Translations under genes and position numbers: made by a program | Shown here: piece by piece, positions 1 through 9,240 of the stretch | Numbering within the stretch: the first letter of the stretch is position 1 | Layout of the letters: each line of letters starts with the position of its first letter | Assembly: GCA_026014685.1 (NCBI GenBank) | Contig: JAOZHW010000023.1 | Span: 35,244-99,243 of the forward strand | From: Candidatus Bathyarchaeota archaeon | Lineage (GTDB): Archaea > Thermoproteota > Bathyarchaeia > Bathyarchaeales > Bathycorpusculaceae | DNA: 64,000 bases | Direction: 5' to 3' | Notes under the pieces: generated by a model | Databases searched by the model: none | Told to the model about the DNA's origin: nothing | Seen by the model: only the letters and a program-made list of their open reading frames with translations

Positions 1-1
1 A

Positions 2-1258
2 ACACCTGAAGTCTTCGACTATGTTTTCTTCGGCAAAGGCAACTCAAATGAGCTTGCCAGCGCTGTCGGCATCAATGTAGAAGTGCTTGAATCCATGCGA
101 AGCGAGTTCCTCTACTGGTACCCCTTCGACCTCCGCAACAGCGCCAAAGAACTCGTTCCCAACCACCTCAGCTTCTGCATATTCCACCACGCCGCCCTCT
201 TTCCCCCTGAGCACTGGCCTAAAGCCATCGGCGTCAACGGCATGCTTATGGTAGAAGGGCAAGGTATGCACAAAAGCAAAGGCAACTTCATAACCATGAA
301 AGGCGCTGTCGAAAAATACGGTGCAGATGCCACCCGTTGCGGTTTGCTTTTAGGCGCGGAAGGAATGGATGACCCAGACTGGCGAGCCGACAACGTCACC
401 GACCTCAAGAGCAAGTTGGAGGCGCTGATGGGTTTTGCTAGCAACATAATTATCACTGCAAAGAAGGATGACAACACGGCGCTGGAGCGTTGGCTGCAGA
501 CTCGTTTGCAAAAACGCATAAAAGATGTCACCGCTGCCTTAGATGAACTAAAAACTCGCACTGCACTGCAAACTGCTCTGTTTGAAACTTGGAATGACAT
601 CCGTTGGTACATTCAGCGTAAGGGAAATACTGACGCTAAGGCGTTGGGTGAGGCGGTGAAGGATTGGCTTAAGCTGCTTACGCCGTTTGCGCCCTTTACC
701 TGCGAGGAGCTTTGGAGCCAAACAGGCGAAGAGGGATTCATAAGCGTAGCTAAATGGCCAGTTTACGACCCTGCAAAGTTGGATGTTGCCGCGGAAGAGC
801 AAGAGAACCTTGTAATCGATGTCATGGGGGACACGAATAACATCTTGAAAGCCATGAAAATCGCCCCAAAACGTGTGGTCTACTACACAGCGGCTGAATG
901 GAAGTGGCAGGTTTACCTTAAAATCGTAGAGAAAACCGTTGCTGGCGAAGCGAAAATCAACGAGTTGATGAAGGAATTCGCCTCTGAAGCCGCACTTAAA
1001 CCGCATATGAAGGACATCGCCCCCATGGTTCCCAAAGTCATCAAAGCACTAACCAAGGTATCAGGCGAACGCAAATCTAACATGACAAAAATCAGAATGG
1101 TGGATGAAAAAACAATCCTCAAAGATGCAGCAGCATTCTACAAAGAACGCTTCAACGCTGAAATCGCTGTTTACAGTGAATCTGACCCCGCACGCTTTGA
1201 CCCCAAAGGTCGCGCCGCAATGGCAATGCCCTATCAACCAGCAATCTACATCGAGTAA
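2..1258 (+). CDS. leuS: Leucyl-tRNA synthetase, C-terminal part (5' end outside window)
   Basis: Class I aminoacyl-tRNA synthetase charging tRNA-Leu in the cytoplasm. The reading frame is already open at base 2, so the N-terminal Rossmann and editing domains lie before the window; 418 residues are present. The KMSKS-type catalytic loop is seen as MHKSKGNF at about 266-289, followed by the archaeal-style segment YGADATR...GMDDPDW. Then come the helical anticodon-binding domain (the LTPFAPFTCEELW region) and a long archaeal-type C-terminal extension. The archaeal/eukaryotic rather than bacterial LeuRS form is inferred from this segment order. The first internal ATG (base 113) is not the start. 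Ends 46 bases before a convergent acyltransferase gene. Confidence 0.93.
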   Translation, partial: TPEVFDYVFFGKGNSNELASAVGINVEVLESMRSEFLYWYPFDLRNSAKELVPNHLSFCIFHHAALFPPEHWPKAIGVNGMLMVEGQGMHKSKGNFITMKGAVEKYGADATRCGLLLGAEGMDDPDWRADNVTDLKSKLEALMGFASNIIITAKKDDNTALERWLQTRLQKRIKDVTAALDELKTRTALQTALFETWNDIRWYIQRKGNTDAKALGEAVKDWLKLLTPFAPFTCEELWSQTGEEGFISVAKWPVYDPAKLDVAAEEQENLVIDVMGDTNNILKAMKIAPKRVVYYTAAEWKWQVYLKIVEKTVAGEAKINELMKEFASEAALKPHMKDIAPMVPKVIKALTKVSGERKSNMTKIRMVDEKTILKDAAAFYKERFNAEIAVYSESDPARFDPKGRAAMAMPYQPAIYIE

Positions 1259-1303
1259 GCGTTGTTTGCTTTTTCTGGCAAACGCCCTACTTTTGAATTT
1301 CGA

Positions 1304-2513
1304 TTAAACGGGTGAAATATGGAGGACACTTTTTAGTTTTGCAGCCAGTTTTTTGTGATTTTTTTCTCCAAGGGCAGCAAGACAGAAAGCTATTTCGTTA
1401 ATCAACAAAACTATAGGTATGAATAACAGGAAACGGTCAACTTGAAAGTTAAACCCGTTGAGGAACAAAAGCAGTGGATAATGGATTAAGAAAAGGGTGT
1501 ACGAGAAAGCAGCCATCGAGCCACTGTATTTAGCTACCCGTTTTTTCAGCATATTCCTTGAAAGCCAGTTCACATTTCCGCTTAACAACAGGATGCACAA
1601 AAAGACGCTGGTTGCGATCAAGACACCGAACAGCATGTTAAACGATTCATGCGTTAACGTATAGATAACGTATCCCTCGTAAATGACCGCGGCTAAAGAT
1701 GCACAAAGAAGTACAGCGACTATTTTTGAGGCTCTAGGCCAAGTTAGCTTCGAACGTACTTTCGTGTTGCTTACCACACACAGCGATGCAACACCCAAGA
1801 ACCAAACAACGATGAATGCACTATAATCCCACGCTAAAGCAACAAGAACAATACTCAAAATTGCTGCAACCGCCAAAAAAAGACCTTTGTAGCGGCGGGG
1901 TTTTTCCCGTTTCCCCAAAAAGGCTAAACCACCTATTGACGAGCCAGCCGAAAAACATGTAAATCCACCATTCCACAGCAAGAGACCACAATACCGCGTT
2001 AAACCCAAACGGAGCAAACGTCGGTAGCGTAACTGGAGCGTGTAAAGCTGCGTTGACGGGTAGGTTGAATAAGCCTGTTGGAAAATTTACTATCAGGCCT
2101 AATGTTGCCGCGAAGTTTTGGGCGCTTGGCGCTGATTCAGTCTCGCTTAGGTAGGTAAAGTACACGTTGTTGGTTAGGGCGATTGCTCCTGCGATTACAG
2201 CGATGAAAAGCAATGCGGGTAAGAGGCCTGAGTATATGTGGCTGAAGCGGTCGACGAAGTAATTTCTAAAGCTGTATTGGTTGTTTTGTAGTTTTTGTAG
2301 TAGGGAGTAAGAGATTAAGAAGCCTGAGATGGAGAAAAACAGGAAAACGCCGATGCCTCCGAGCATGCCTCCGAAGAATATCGAGTCCAATGTCTTAGGC
2401 TGATATCGGGTGAAGAAGTGGCTTACTAGAACGAGCTCGCAGGCGATTAAGCGAACGATGTTGAGAAACACTGAGGCTTCTGCGGTTAATGCGTTGGGGG
2501 TGAGTTTCAACAT
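1304..2513 (-). pseudogene. Acyltransferase family 3 membrane protein, frameshifted
   Basis: Multi-pass membrane acyltransferase of the OafA/acyltransferase-3 type, which usually O-acetylates surface glycans. The upstream part starts at ATG 2513 (MLKLTPN), carries the family hallmarks (LIACELVLVSHFF, then FFSISGFLISYSLL, then LWSLAVEWWIYMFF) and runs into a wrong frame. The rest (many helices, YTLFLIHYPLLLF) continues in the next frame to the stop at 1304. Deleting one G from the TTTTTGGGG run near 1911-1919 joins the halves into one continuous protein, so this is a homopolymer indel: either an assembly error or a recent mutation. The frame stays open back to 2720, so a longer N-terminus is possible, but that part looks unlike protein. 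Confidence 0.8.
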
Positions 2514-2764
2514 TTTCGCCTGTTGGTTCAGAATGGGTGGGGCGCTGTTATCAAGTTTACTGATGGCTTTTTTGTGTACCCCTGTGCGGTATAGTTTTCT
2601 GGAAACCGTTTTAACCATCGATGCAGGTTTACTTTTGGCGTCGATGACGACAATTGCACGTAAGAACTGAACAAGGTTCAGGTTGACTGAATAAGCATTA
2701 GTGTACTGAGCCGCCACCACACAACCTTAATTAATTAAAATAGAAAATATGCCTGCAGATACTT

Positions 2765-3082
2765 ATGCCCAAGAACCCCACTGGTCCCTTCTGGTTCATC
2801 CGCGATGGCAGAAAATTCATCCAGTGCACCAAAGAAGCTTTCGATCAAGCCATCAAAGAAGGCAAGAGCGTCAGGTACAACGGGTATCCCAACAGGCGTG
2901 TGGAAAAAATCGCTGAAGCATTGGAGGCGTCAAGGATGCTGCTGTTGTCAAAGCCTGATTTGTCACCTCGTCTACGTGCGGTGCTCACTAACCCCGCTAA
3001 TGTCGTTCAAATTCAAGTTATCGACGTGGATGACCCTGAATTTTGGATAAAAGAATCAAAAAACCCAAAGTACCAGACTTAA
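2765..3082 (+). CDS. Small hypothetical protein, 105 aa
   Basis: I do not recognise the family. The soluble 105-residue protein begins MPKNPTGPFWFIRDGRKF and has a charged central helix (RRVEKIAEALEASRMLLL) and an acidic C-terminal stretch (VIDVDDPEFW). No signal peptide, membrane helix or metal motif is visible. Amino-acid composition is protein-like, the frame has a clear ATG, and it fills the gap between two minus-strand genes, which supports it as real. An AT-rich tract (taattaattaaaatagaaaa) lies just upstream as a possible promoter. Convergent with the PstS gene, 11 bases away. Function unknown. Confidence 0.7.
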   Translation: MPKNPTGPFWFIRDGRKFIQCTKEAFDQAIKEGKSVRYNGYPNRRVEKIAEALEASRMLLLSKPDLSPRLRAVLTNPANVVQIQVIDVDDPEFWIKESKNPKYQT

Positions 3083-3093
3083 TTTTCTTTTAT

Positions 3094-4188
3094 TCAAATT
3101 AATTCTTGCCCGTTGTATGTTATGGATAGGATGGATTCTTTGTTAGCTTGAACTACGTTTGTCGGAAGTGGCACATATGATAAATCGGGCGCAAGTTGCT
3201 GGCCATCATTAACCATCCACCACAAAAATTCAACAAGCGCCTTAGCTTTATCAAAAGTCATACTTGGAATCACATTTAATTCCTGATAAACAAGCACATA
3301 AGAAAAGCTAACAATGGGGTATGCATGTGGGTCTTGAGCGTTTAGGAGGCTTACCTGCGCCCAGTCTTGGTTACCTGCAGGTAGTCCACTTGACGCGCTT
3401 GATTGGGCTGCAATCTGGGTAGAATCAAGATTGGGAATAATCCAGTTGCCTAAAGGATTCTGTATAGCCGCAACAGTCATGTTGTTCTGCAGTACGTGTG
3501 CTAACTCGATGTATCCTATAGTATAAGCGTTGGCTTGGACCACACTTGCTAAACCAGAATTGCCGTTTGCGCCTAAACCAACTGGCCAAGTTACTGTTTT
3601 TCCGCTTCCGATGTCAGTAGCCCAACTTGAACTTGCCGTACAGAGAAATTTAGTGAAGATAAACGTAGTTCCTGAACCATCAGAACGGTGTACCACAGTA
3701 ATATTGTGGTTAGGAAGCGCTATCTGTGGGTTTATGTTTTGAATAGTGGGGTCATTCCACTTGTTTATATTCCCCATAAAAATGTCTGCGAGAACAGCCC
3801 CAGTCAAATGGAGCCCGCTCGATACGCCTTCAAGATTGTAGGCAACAGCGACTGCGCCGATTGTTTCGGGTATATGAAGAGCGTTCGGTGCCTTTACGCG
3901 GTCGGAAACGCTTAGGGGTGCATCAGAACAAGCAAAATCCACTGCTTTAGCTTCTAGCGCTGATATGCCATTGCTACTGCCGACGGCGTCATAGGTTATC
4001 TGTACATTACTTTTTTTGCCATGATACTCGGTAATCATCGCGTTTAGCAAAGGTGCGGGAAAGGTTGCTCCTGAACCTGAAAGTGCTACCGCGGGAGCGG
4101 GTTGAGATAAATATAGGTAACTAAAAGTGCCTGTAACGATTGTTATTATTGCAACCAATGCGAGTGATATTTTTGCAGTATTTTGCAT
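3094..4188 (-). CDS. pstS: Phosphate ABC transporter substrate-binding protein PstS
   Basis: Extracellular phosphate-binding lipoprotein-like receptor of the PstSCAB importer, 364 residues from the chosen start. An N-terminal membrane anchor (ISLALVAIITIVTGTFSYLYL) is followed by the PstS signatures: GSGATFPAPL, SDAPLS, and the phosphate-contacting loop HRSDGSGTTFIF. The start at 4188 is preferred because GTAGGAAG sits just before it and the signal peptide then begins correctly. The frame extends to an ATG at 4269 that lies near a TATA-like tract (4283-4296), so a 27-residue longer form cannot be excluded. No pstC, pstA or pstB is next to it, which is unusual; a PhoU-family regulator is at 26873-27922. 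Divergent from a histidine kinase. Confidence 0.9.
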   Translation of the reverse strand: MQNTAKISLALVAIITIVTGTFSYLYLSQPAPAVALSGSGATFPAPLLNAMITEYHGKKSNVQITYDAVGSSNGISALEAKAVDFACSDAPLSVSDRVKAPNALHIPETIGAVAVAYNLEGVSSGLHLTGAVLADIFMGNINKWNDPTIQNINPQIALPNHNITVVHRSDGSGTTFIFTKFLCTASSSWATDIGSGKTVTWPVGLGANGNSGLASVVQANAYTIGYIELAHVLQNNMTVAAIQNPLGNWIIPNLDSTQIAAQSSASSGLPAGNQDWAQVSLLNAQDPHAYPIVSFSYVLVYQELNVIPSMTFDKAKALVEFLWWMVNDGQQLAPDLSYVPLPTNVVQANKESILSITYNGQELI

Positions 4189-4429
4189 ACTACTTCCTAC
4201 TAAATACGGATTAATTTTGCTAACGTCTATCTTAACCCTTAATATATCCTTGACGACTGTATTTAGCATATTCTCTATAGATTATTTATTTAAAACATAG
4301 AACCTTTGACTGTACACGCCTTCAGGTGATACAAGATTCAGAAAACAAAAGCTGACAACAACAATCAACGTGTATGCCAATTCGGAGTCCAAATCAGCTG
4401 CCACAGGAAAAAAGGAACTTGCGTTTTAC

Positions 4430-5614
4430 ATGAAACTTAGATCCAAAACACTAACAGTTTTAATTGTAACGACCATTTGCCTAATATCACTACTGCACTT
4501 CATTTCTGAAAGCATAATCTTGAGTAACTTTAGTCAATTGGAGCAAAAACAAGTCAGCAGCGTAGTTGGGCAAGTGCAAATTGCTTTGATGAATGAAATC
4601 GATCATTACCAAGGCAAAGTAAACACTTGGGCAAGAATGGCAAACATAGTAACTTTTGTTAGAAATCAAGAAACCTCATTTGACACTTCAAGTCAAGCCA
4701 TCACATCCTGGGTTGAATTAGGAGTCAACTACATGCTTGTTTATAATAAAGCGGGGAAGTTTCTGTATGGTTTTGGTTTCAATCTTACTACCTACAGGAA
4801 CATAGGTGTGCCTCAAAGTTTATTGGACGAAATATACAAAAACGAAGTTCTATGGGGAGTAAGCAGTGTTGAAAATTCTGTTAAAGGCATAATCTCCATT
4901 CCTGAGGGGTCATTGATAGTTGCGTCTAGTTCAATCCCAAAGAGCACTACAGATGAAACAAACGAGTGCACCTTGGTGATGGCTCGATTTATCGATTCCA
5001 ATGTCATTGCGCTGTTGTCCAGAACTGTACAGTTACCGGTTACACTTACTCAATACGATGAATGGCAAAAGGTTAGCAGCCAAAGAACTGCACCCGTCGA
5101 ATCAGTAAATACGTTTTCATCACCGATAGACAACAACTACATAATCGGCTACTACGTAATAAAAGACCTAAAAGACCAACCGGCATTCATGCTCGGAGTA
5201 ACCATTCCAAGAAGCATTTACACCCAAGGTATAATAACAGTAAACTACGTTGACCGCTTAGTGATAGTAAGCTGCGTCGTATTTAGCGTAACAGTTGCGT
5301 TGTTTCTTGAATTCATGTTTCTTGCCAAACTTAGCAAGCTCAACAATGAAGTAAGCAACATCACTCAAGACAACACCCCGACTAAGAGGCTGCGTACAAA
5401 AGGAAACGACGAAATAGATACATTAACAAAGTCAATCAACGGGATGCTTGACAAAATAGAAGAGAATACGCATAAACTTCAGAAAGCGGAACGATTTTCT
5501 GCCATAGGCGAATTAGCGACGCTCATGACCTCCGCAACCCATTACAGGGCATCGCCAACGCAGCTTTTTACCTTAAACGCAGGGTTAATCCCCAAACAAC
5601 CGACGGTGAAATGA
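4430..5614 (+). pseudogene. Sensor histidine kinase, N-terminal sensor half (broken)
   Basis: Membrane sensor part of a two-component kinase. ATG 4430 is preferred (AAAGGAA upstream, then a transmembrane helix TVLIVTTICLISLLHFI). A roughly 250-residue extracellular domain of CHASE4 type follows, then a second membrane helix (VIVSCVVFSVTVALFLEFMFL), a HAMP linker (RLRTKGNDEIDTLTKSINGM) and the start of the dimerisation helix (AERFSAIGELA). Directly after GELA the frame is lost; the residues after it are out-of-frame read-through. The missing phosphoacceptor motif continues in another frame (see 5524-6135). Confidence 0.8.
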
Positions 5615-6135
5615 TCCGCCTAATCCAAGAAGACGTACGATACTCCGACAAGATCGTTAATGACTTGCTGGATTACTCCAGAGACTTTAAGCTTGAACTT
5701 CAAGCAGCAAGCCCGAAGTATCTGTTGATGAAAACCTTGTCTATAGTGAATGTTCCTGCGAGAATACGTTTGGTCGATGAAACTAAAGATGAACCGCCAG
5801 TAAAGGTTGATGTTGATAGCATAATAAGGGTCTTCTCTAACGTCATCAGTAACGCTGTAGATGCGATGCCAAACAAAGGTGTATTAACTGTCAGCTGTCA
5901 GGTCGAGAGGGCTATGGCTTGTTTCAAATTCGTGGATACAGGGGAAGGCATGACTAAAGAAACCCTGCAAAAACTGTTCCAACCACTTTTCACGACCAAA
6001 GCTAAAGGTATGGGTTTTGGCTTATCAATATGCAAACGTATCGTTGATTTACATGGGGGAAAAATCGTAGTCGAAAGTAAAGAAGGGCAAGGAACAACTT
6101 TTAGCGTCTATCTCCCAATCCCAGACATCACGTAA
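5524..6135 (+). pseudogene. Sensor histidine kinase, catalytic half (separated by 7-base loss)
   Basis: Continuation of the kinase in a different frame. From 5524 it reads HDLRNPLQGIANAAFYL (H-box with the phosphoacceptor His), then VNDLLDYSRDF, the N-box NVISNAVDAMPNKG, the G1 box DTGEGMTKE, and GMGFGLSICKRIV with the final G2 box. Only five bases (5519-5523) separate GELA from HDLRN, where the paralogue at 19111-20433 (GELAGMIGHDLRN) has twelve, so seven bases are missing. The first possible internal start is ATG 5611, which would lack the phosphoacceptor His. The remaining ATPase domain is intact. It could still be expressed as a separate ATPase fragment, but the kinase as such is broken unless the gap is an assembly fault. 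Confidence 0.8.
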
Positions 6136-6196
6136 TCGCTAAACTGTAGCCGAATAACTTATATCCCAATTGCCTTAACTCAAACAGGTGAGTCTT

Positions 6197-6658
6197 TTGA
6201 AAACAATAATTCTTTATGCCTCTAAAAGTGGTAACACTAAAAAACTCGCTGACCAGATGGCTACGCAAATAGGTTGTGAAGCAGTCAAGATAACCAGTAC
6301 TTCAACATCTGCCACACTAAATTTGGAGGAGTACGATTTGATTTTTTTGGGTACAGGTCTCTATGCGGGCACACCCAACGAAGACATTGTTAAATTCTTA
6401 AACGGCCTCAACCTAAAAAACCCAAAGCAGTTTGCCCTGTTTATAACATGGGGCGGTGCTCCGAGAAGTGACAAGATGGCGCTGGGAAAACTACGAGCAA
6501 TCCTTGAGGGGAAAGGTCAAAAAGTGCTTGCGGAACATTTTGCGGCTTATGGAGGTTGGAAGGGTATCTTGATGAAGAGAGGCCACCCAAAACCTGACGA
6601 GATAGCTGCTGCGGGTGAATGGGCAAAGGGTATTATGGTTAAAATGGAAAAAAGTTGA
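6197..6658 (+). CDS. Flavodoxin-domain protein
   Basis: Small FMN-binding redox protein of the flavodoxin/protoporphyrinogen-oxidase-like type, 153 residues. The phosphate loop is LYASKSGNTKKLA at the N-terminus, the second flavin loop is FLGTGLYAGTP, and TWGGAP follows in the third strand region. TTG 6197 is chosen because AGGTGAG (6186-6192) is a good ribosome site four bases before it; a GTG at 6188 overlaps that site and is unlikely. The electron partner is not evident from neighbours. It follows the broken kinase by about 60 bases and ends in its own terminator hairpin. Confidence 0.85.
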   Translation: MKTIILYASKSGNTKKLADQMATQIGCEAVKITSTSTSATLNLEEYDLIFLGTGLYAGTPNEDIVKFLNGLNLKNPKQFALFITWGGAPRSDKMALGKLRAILEGKGQKVLAEHFAAYGGWKGILMKRGHPKPDEIAAAGEWAKGIMVKMEKS

Positions 6659-6680
6659 AGTTAGAGCTCCGCTAACTTTT
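6658..6680 (+). terminator. Hairpin terminator after flavodoxin gene
   Basis: Perfect 7-bp inverted repeat AAGTTAG / CTAACTT around the loop agctccg, followed by T-rich sequence. It begins at the last base of the flavodoxin stop codon. Confidence 0.55.
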
Positions 6681-6711
6681 CATTTTGAAGTTGCTTTTCT
6701 GCGGTTGCTGT

Positions 6712-6969
6712 TTACTTATGTTTTGTGTGTTTTTTCTCAACACTGTTTGCTCTTCTTTCTTGGCTTAAGAATATGTCCCATTTGACTTGTTCTGTGGCGA
6801 TTTCGAGGGGGCAAATCACTTTGGCAACTCCGTCCACGACGCCTTCGTTGCTGCCGTGCCTGCAGACTAGGTGGCCGCCGTCGTTTATGCGGATGTCGCA
6901 GGGCTTCTGGTCGAAGCAGACGCATTCAATCTCCATCGTTGTTTTGGGTATGAGGCAGAGTTCAGTCAT
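6712..6969 (-). CDS. Small cysteine-containing hypothetical protein, 85 aa
   Basis: Unrecognised 85-residue protein beginning MTELCLIPKTTMEIECVCFDQKPCD, with five cysteines in the first half (CL, CVCF, PCD, VCRHG) and His near the last of them, then an acidic/hydrophobic domain and a Lys-rich tail. The Cys/His spacing suggests metal binding, but no named family is visible. A TATA-like CAATTATAAAGG (about 7003-7013 on this strand) lies roughly 40 bases before the ATG. It stands alone between the flavodoxin gene and a small membrane protein gene. Composition and promoter make it likely real. Confidence 0.6.
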   Translation of the reverse strand: MTELCLIPKTTMEIECVCFDQKPCDIRINDGGHLVCRHGSNEGVVDGVAKVICPLEIATEQVKWDIFLSQERRANSVEKKHTKHK

Positions 6970-7077
6970 AATTTACCCACACGTCAAATTCAGAGGTTTT
7001 CCTTTATAATTGTTTGCTGTGTCAGGGGTACAGTCACAGCTTATGCATGGAAAAAACTTTACAAAAACATAAAAATT

Positions 7078-7278
7078 CTACAGGGGAACCCTGCCGATTC
7101 GCCTAAAAAGCAGGTTCGCGATTCCAGCTACAACCAAATCAGCAATTATCCAGACATAAAAATCGATGATATTCAAAATTGCCAGTGCGGTAAAGATTAG
7201 CAGTAATATTACAGCTATGGCGCCTACGGCTCTTTTTTTGTTTCGAGTTTTCTGCGACATATACTCAGATTCAGGCAT
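7078..7278 (-). CDS. Small membrane protein, about 66 aa
   Basis: Starts MPESEYMSQKTRNKKRAVG: a short positively charged N-terminus, then two predicted membrane helices (AIAVILLLIFTALAILNII and VWIIADLVVAGIANLLF) and a basic end. ATG 7278 is preferred because a TATA-like GTTTATTATG is centred about 26 bases upstream, giving a leaderless transcript; an in-frame ATG at 7260 is the alternative. Divergent from the YkgJ-type gene. No function can be assigned. Confidence 0.55.
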   Translation of the reverse strand: MPESEYMSQKTRNKKRAVGAIAVILLLIFTALAILNIIDFYVWIIADLVVAGIANLLFRRIGRVPL

Positions 7279-7404
7279 ACCAACCACAAAGCCACATAAT
7301 AAACTCAAGGGCGCTTAAAAACTGTTACATCCACATCAAAAACAGCCATTTCGCCGCTTCGCACTCGCAACCTAAATAACCCTCCAACCGCATCCAAACA
7401 TACC

Positions 7405-7932
7405 TTGAACACCCCAAAAATCATATTCATCGAAAACGTCGGTTTTCAATGCCAAAACTGTGGCGTCTGCTGCCGCATGCAACCCCCAGACGTAGACGAA
7501 TTCGAACGGAAACGCATAGAAGACAGCGGGTTCAAGGATTTCTATGAAACTGACGAGAATGGACTGAACTGGATTAAGCGCAAAAAAGACGGCGCCTGCA
7601 TGTTCTTAACAGGCGACAACACCTGCCAAATCCACTCGGTGCGCCCTGCGGTTTGCAAGTTGGAGCCCTTCACCATCGTAGATTACGATTATGAGCGTAA
7701 CACGGTGGAGTTGGCGCTGAATTTTCCGTTTTCAAGTTGCTGTGCGGGCGTGGAGGTCGTAAAAACTTTTCCTAAAGATGAAATAACTAAAGCCACGCAG
7801 ATTTTGATCGGCAAGATTGTGGCTCTAACTGCCCAAGACCTTGAACTGCCTGAAAGTGATAAGCGTGTTTTAGCTGAGACGCGGTCTAGACTCTTGCGTA
7901 GATGGGTGGAGATGGCTAACTTACAGGTGTAG
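7405..7932 (+). CDS. YkgJ-family cysteine cluster protein
   Basis: Zinc/iron-chelating domain protein (YkgJ/CxxCxxCC family), 175 residues. The signature is CQNCGVCCRMQPPDVDEFE near the N-terminus, then CMFLTGDNTCQIHSVRPAVCKLEPF, which is the typical second half of the cluster site. TTG 7405 is used as start; a TATA-like CCTAAATAACC lies about 30 bases upstream and there is no Shine-Dalgarno sequence, which fits a leaderless message. The role of the family is poorly known; a metal or Fe-S site is inferred from the eight conserved cysteines. Confidence 0.85.
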   Translation: MNTPKIIFIENVGFQCQNCGVCCRMQPPDVDEFERKRIEDSGFKDFYETDENGLNWIKRKKDGACMFLTGDNTCQIHSVRPAVCKLEPFTIVDYDYERNTVELALNFPFSSCCAGVEVVKTFPKDEITKATQILIGKIVALTAQDLELPESDKRVLAETRSRLLRRWVEMANLQV

Positions 7933-7992
7933 ATAGAGCGTTTTTACGAAAGCCTTAAAAAAATAGCAACCTACTTAATAGTGGTGAGATTT

Positions 7993-8280
7993 TTGATAAA
8001 TTTTGACACGATTTTAGGAAAAAAAGTAATCTGCGCAGGCGCATACATAGTTGGTGAAGTCAAAGGAGCAAGCTTAGACACTGTAACGTGGCAGATTCAT
8101 CACTTGTACGTAAAGTTAACTGACACTGCAGCTGAAGAGTTAGGGTTCAAAAAAAGGTTCAGAAGCTCCACTGTATGCATACCCGTCAAGATGGTTCTAG
8201 CAGTAGCTGACGTAGTTAACTTAGCCCCATCCCTTAAAGAATTGAGTGAAAGCAACGAAATCACTGAGTGCACGCACTAA
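7993..8280 (+). CDS. PRC-barrel domain protein
   Basis: Small beta-barrel protein, 95 residues from TTG 7993. Strand pattern: ILGKKVICAGAYIVGEVKGASLD, then WQIHHLYVKLTDTAAEELGFKK, then VCIPVKMVLAVADVVNL, which matches archaeal PRC-barrel proteins. The start is set by GGTGAG (7983-7988) four bases before TTG, the same arrangement as in the flavodoxin gene; the frame also has GTG codons at 7981 and 7984 that lie within that site. Archaeal PRC-barrel proteins have been linked to RNA binding and to cell division, but nothing here picks between these roles. Confidence 0.75.
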   Translation: MINFDTILGKKVICAGAYIVGEVKGASLDTVTWQIHHLYVKLTDTAAEELGFKKRFRSSTVCIPVKMVLAVADVVNLAPSLKELSESNEITECTH

Positions 8281-8303
8281 TCGCTTAGTGGATTAGCCTC
8301 TTG

Positions 8304-8334
8304 CCCTCCTTTTCTTTTAGAAAAAAAGAGAGGG
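8304..8334. terminator. Bidirectional terminator between PRC-barrel and CBS genes
   Basis: CCCTC and GAGGG pair around T-rich and A-rich inner arms (TTTTCTTTT against AAAAAAAG), between two convergent genes. T-rich sequence follows the stem in the forward direction. Confidence 0.5.
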
Positions 8335-9174
8335 TTATTTTGAGTACGCTTCGACGAGGTCACGGGCAGTGATTATACCTACCAGTTTGTCGTCTTTCAC
8401 TATGGGTAGTCGCCTGATGTGCTTTAGCGCCATAGTTGCAGCCGTTCTATGAATACTCGTACCTGCGGCTATGACTGTAAGCGGCGAGGAACATTCAGGT
8501 CCTACAGATGTGAACAGCGGTTTGCCTGTAGCTAAAAAATTAGTCAGCAAGTCTCGTTCAGTGAAGATGCCGAAGGGTTCACCTTTTTTTGTGATTATGA
8601 CGCTGCCGATGCGCTGTCGACCCATGGTTTTTGCGACATCAAAAACTGATGTTTCCTCGTCTGCGGTAACTACCTCTTTGCTCATGAATTGGTCGACTTT
8701 AACCTCTGTTTCTGGGACATCCGGTAAGCTTTTGATCAGATCAGAAGCTGTAATGATGCCGACAAGTTCCCCCGCATCAAAAACTGCAAGCCTGCCTTTT
8801 TTGCTGATCATCTGCCTAGCTACATCTTTAATTTTCGTAGTCACAGATATGCCTGAGAGAGGAAATGACATGACGTCTTCGACTTTTTCGTCCCTCAAAA
8901 AGAGTCCCAAAGCCAGAACTTTAGTCAGCAAATCTCGTTCTGTAACTATTCCGACGGGGGTTCGGTATTTCATGACGATAAGGCTGCCGATGTGTTTGCT
9001 GCCCATCAAACGGGCGGCTTCATCAAGCGAAGCGTCAGGAGTGATAGTTTCAACGTTTGGGCTCATGAGTTCTTTAGCTGTTTGGTAGAGGGGTAGATCG
9101 CGTTTGTACTGTTCGTATGCTATGTCAACGACGCTTGGCAACTTTCTTTTTACTTCTTCTTGAGGTGTCGCCAA
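8335..9174 (-). CDS. Four-CBS-domain protein
   Basis: 279-residue soluble protein made of four consecutive CBS domains, i.e. two Bateman modules that normally bind adenosyl ligands (AMP, ATP, SAM) and act as sensors. The repeated unit is seen four times: AKELMSPNVETITPDASLDEAA...GIVTERDLLTK; VEDVMSFPLSGISVTT...GIITASDLIKS; VDQFMSKEVVTADEETSVFD...GIFTERDLLTN; and SPLTVIAAGTSIHRTA...GIITARDLVEA. A short leader helix of about 35 residues precedes them. No catalytic domain is attached. The start ATG is clear. The partner enzyme is not apparent from the neighbours. Confidence 0.92.
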   Translation of the reverse strand: MATPQEEVKRKLPSVVDIAYEQYKRDLPLYQTAKELMSPNVETITPDASLDEAARLMGSKHIGSLIVMKYRTPVGIVTERDLLTKVLALGLFLRDEKVEDVMSFPLSGISVTTKIKDVARQMISKKGRLAVFDAGELVGIITASDLIKSLPDVPETEVKVDQFMSKEVVTADEETSVFDVAKTMGRQRIGSVIITKKGEPFGIFTERDLLTNFLATGKPLFTSVGPECSSPLTVIAAGTSIHRTAATMALKHIRRLPIVKDDKLVGIITARDLVEAYSK

Positions 9175-9240
9175 AAAAATCCCTCACGTAATATTATGGC
9201 TGAAAGCTCTAATTAATCTTCCACCGTACAAACACAATTG

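Noticed and set aside
8471..9088. 205-codon frame antisense to the CBS protein
   Set aside because: Shadow of a strongly supported gene; Ser/Thr-rich composition typical of antisense frames.
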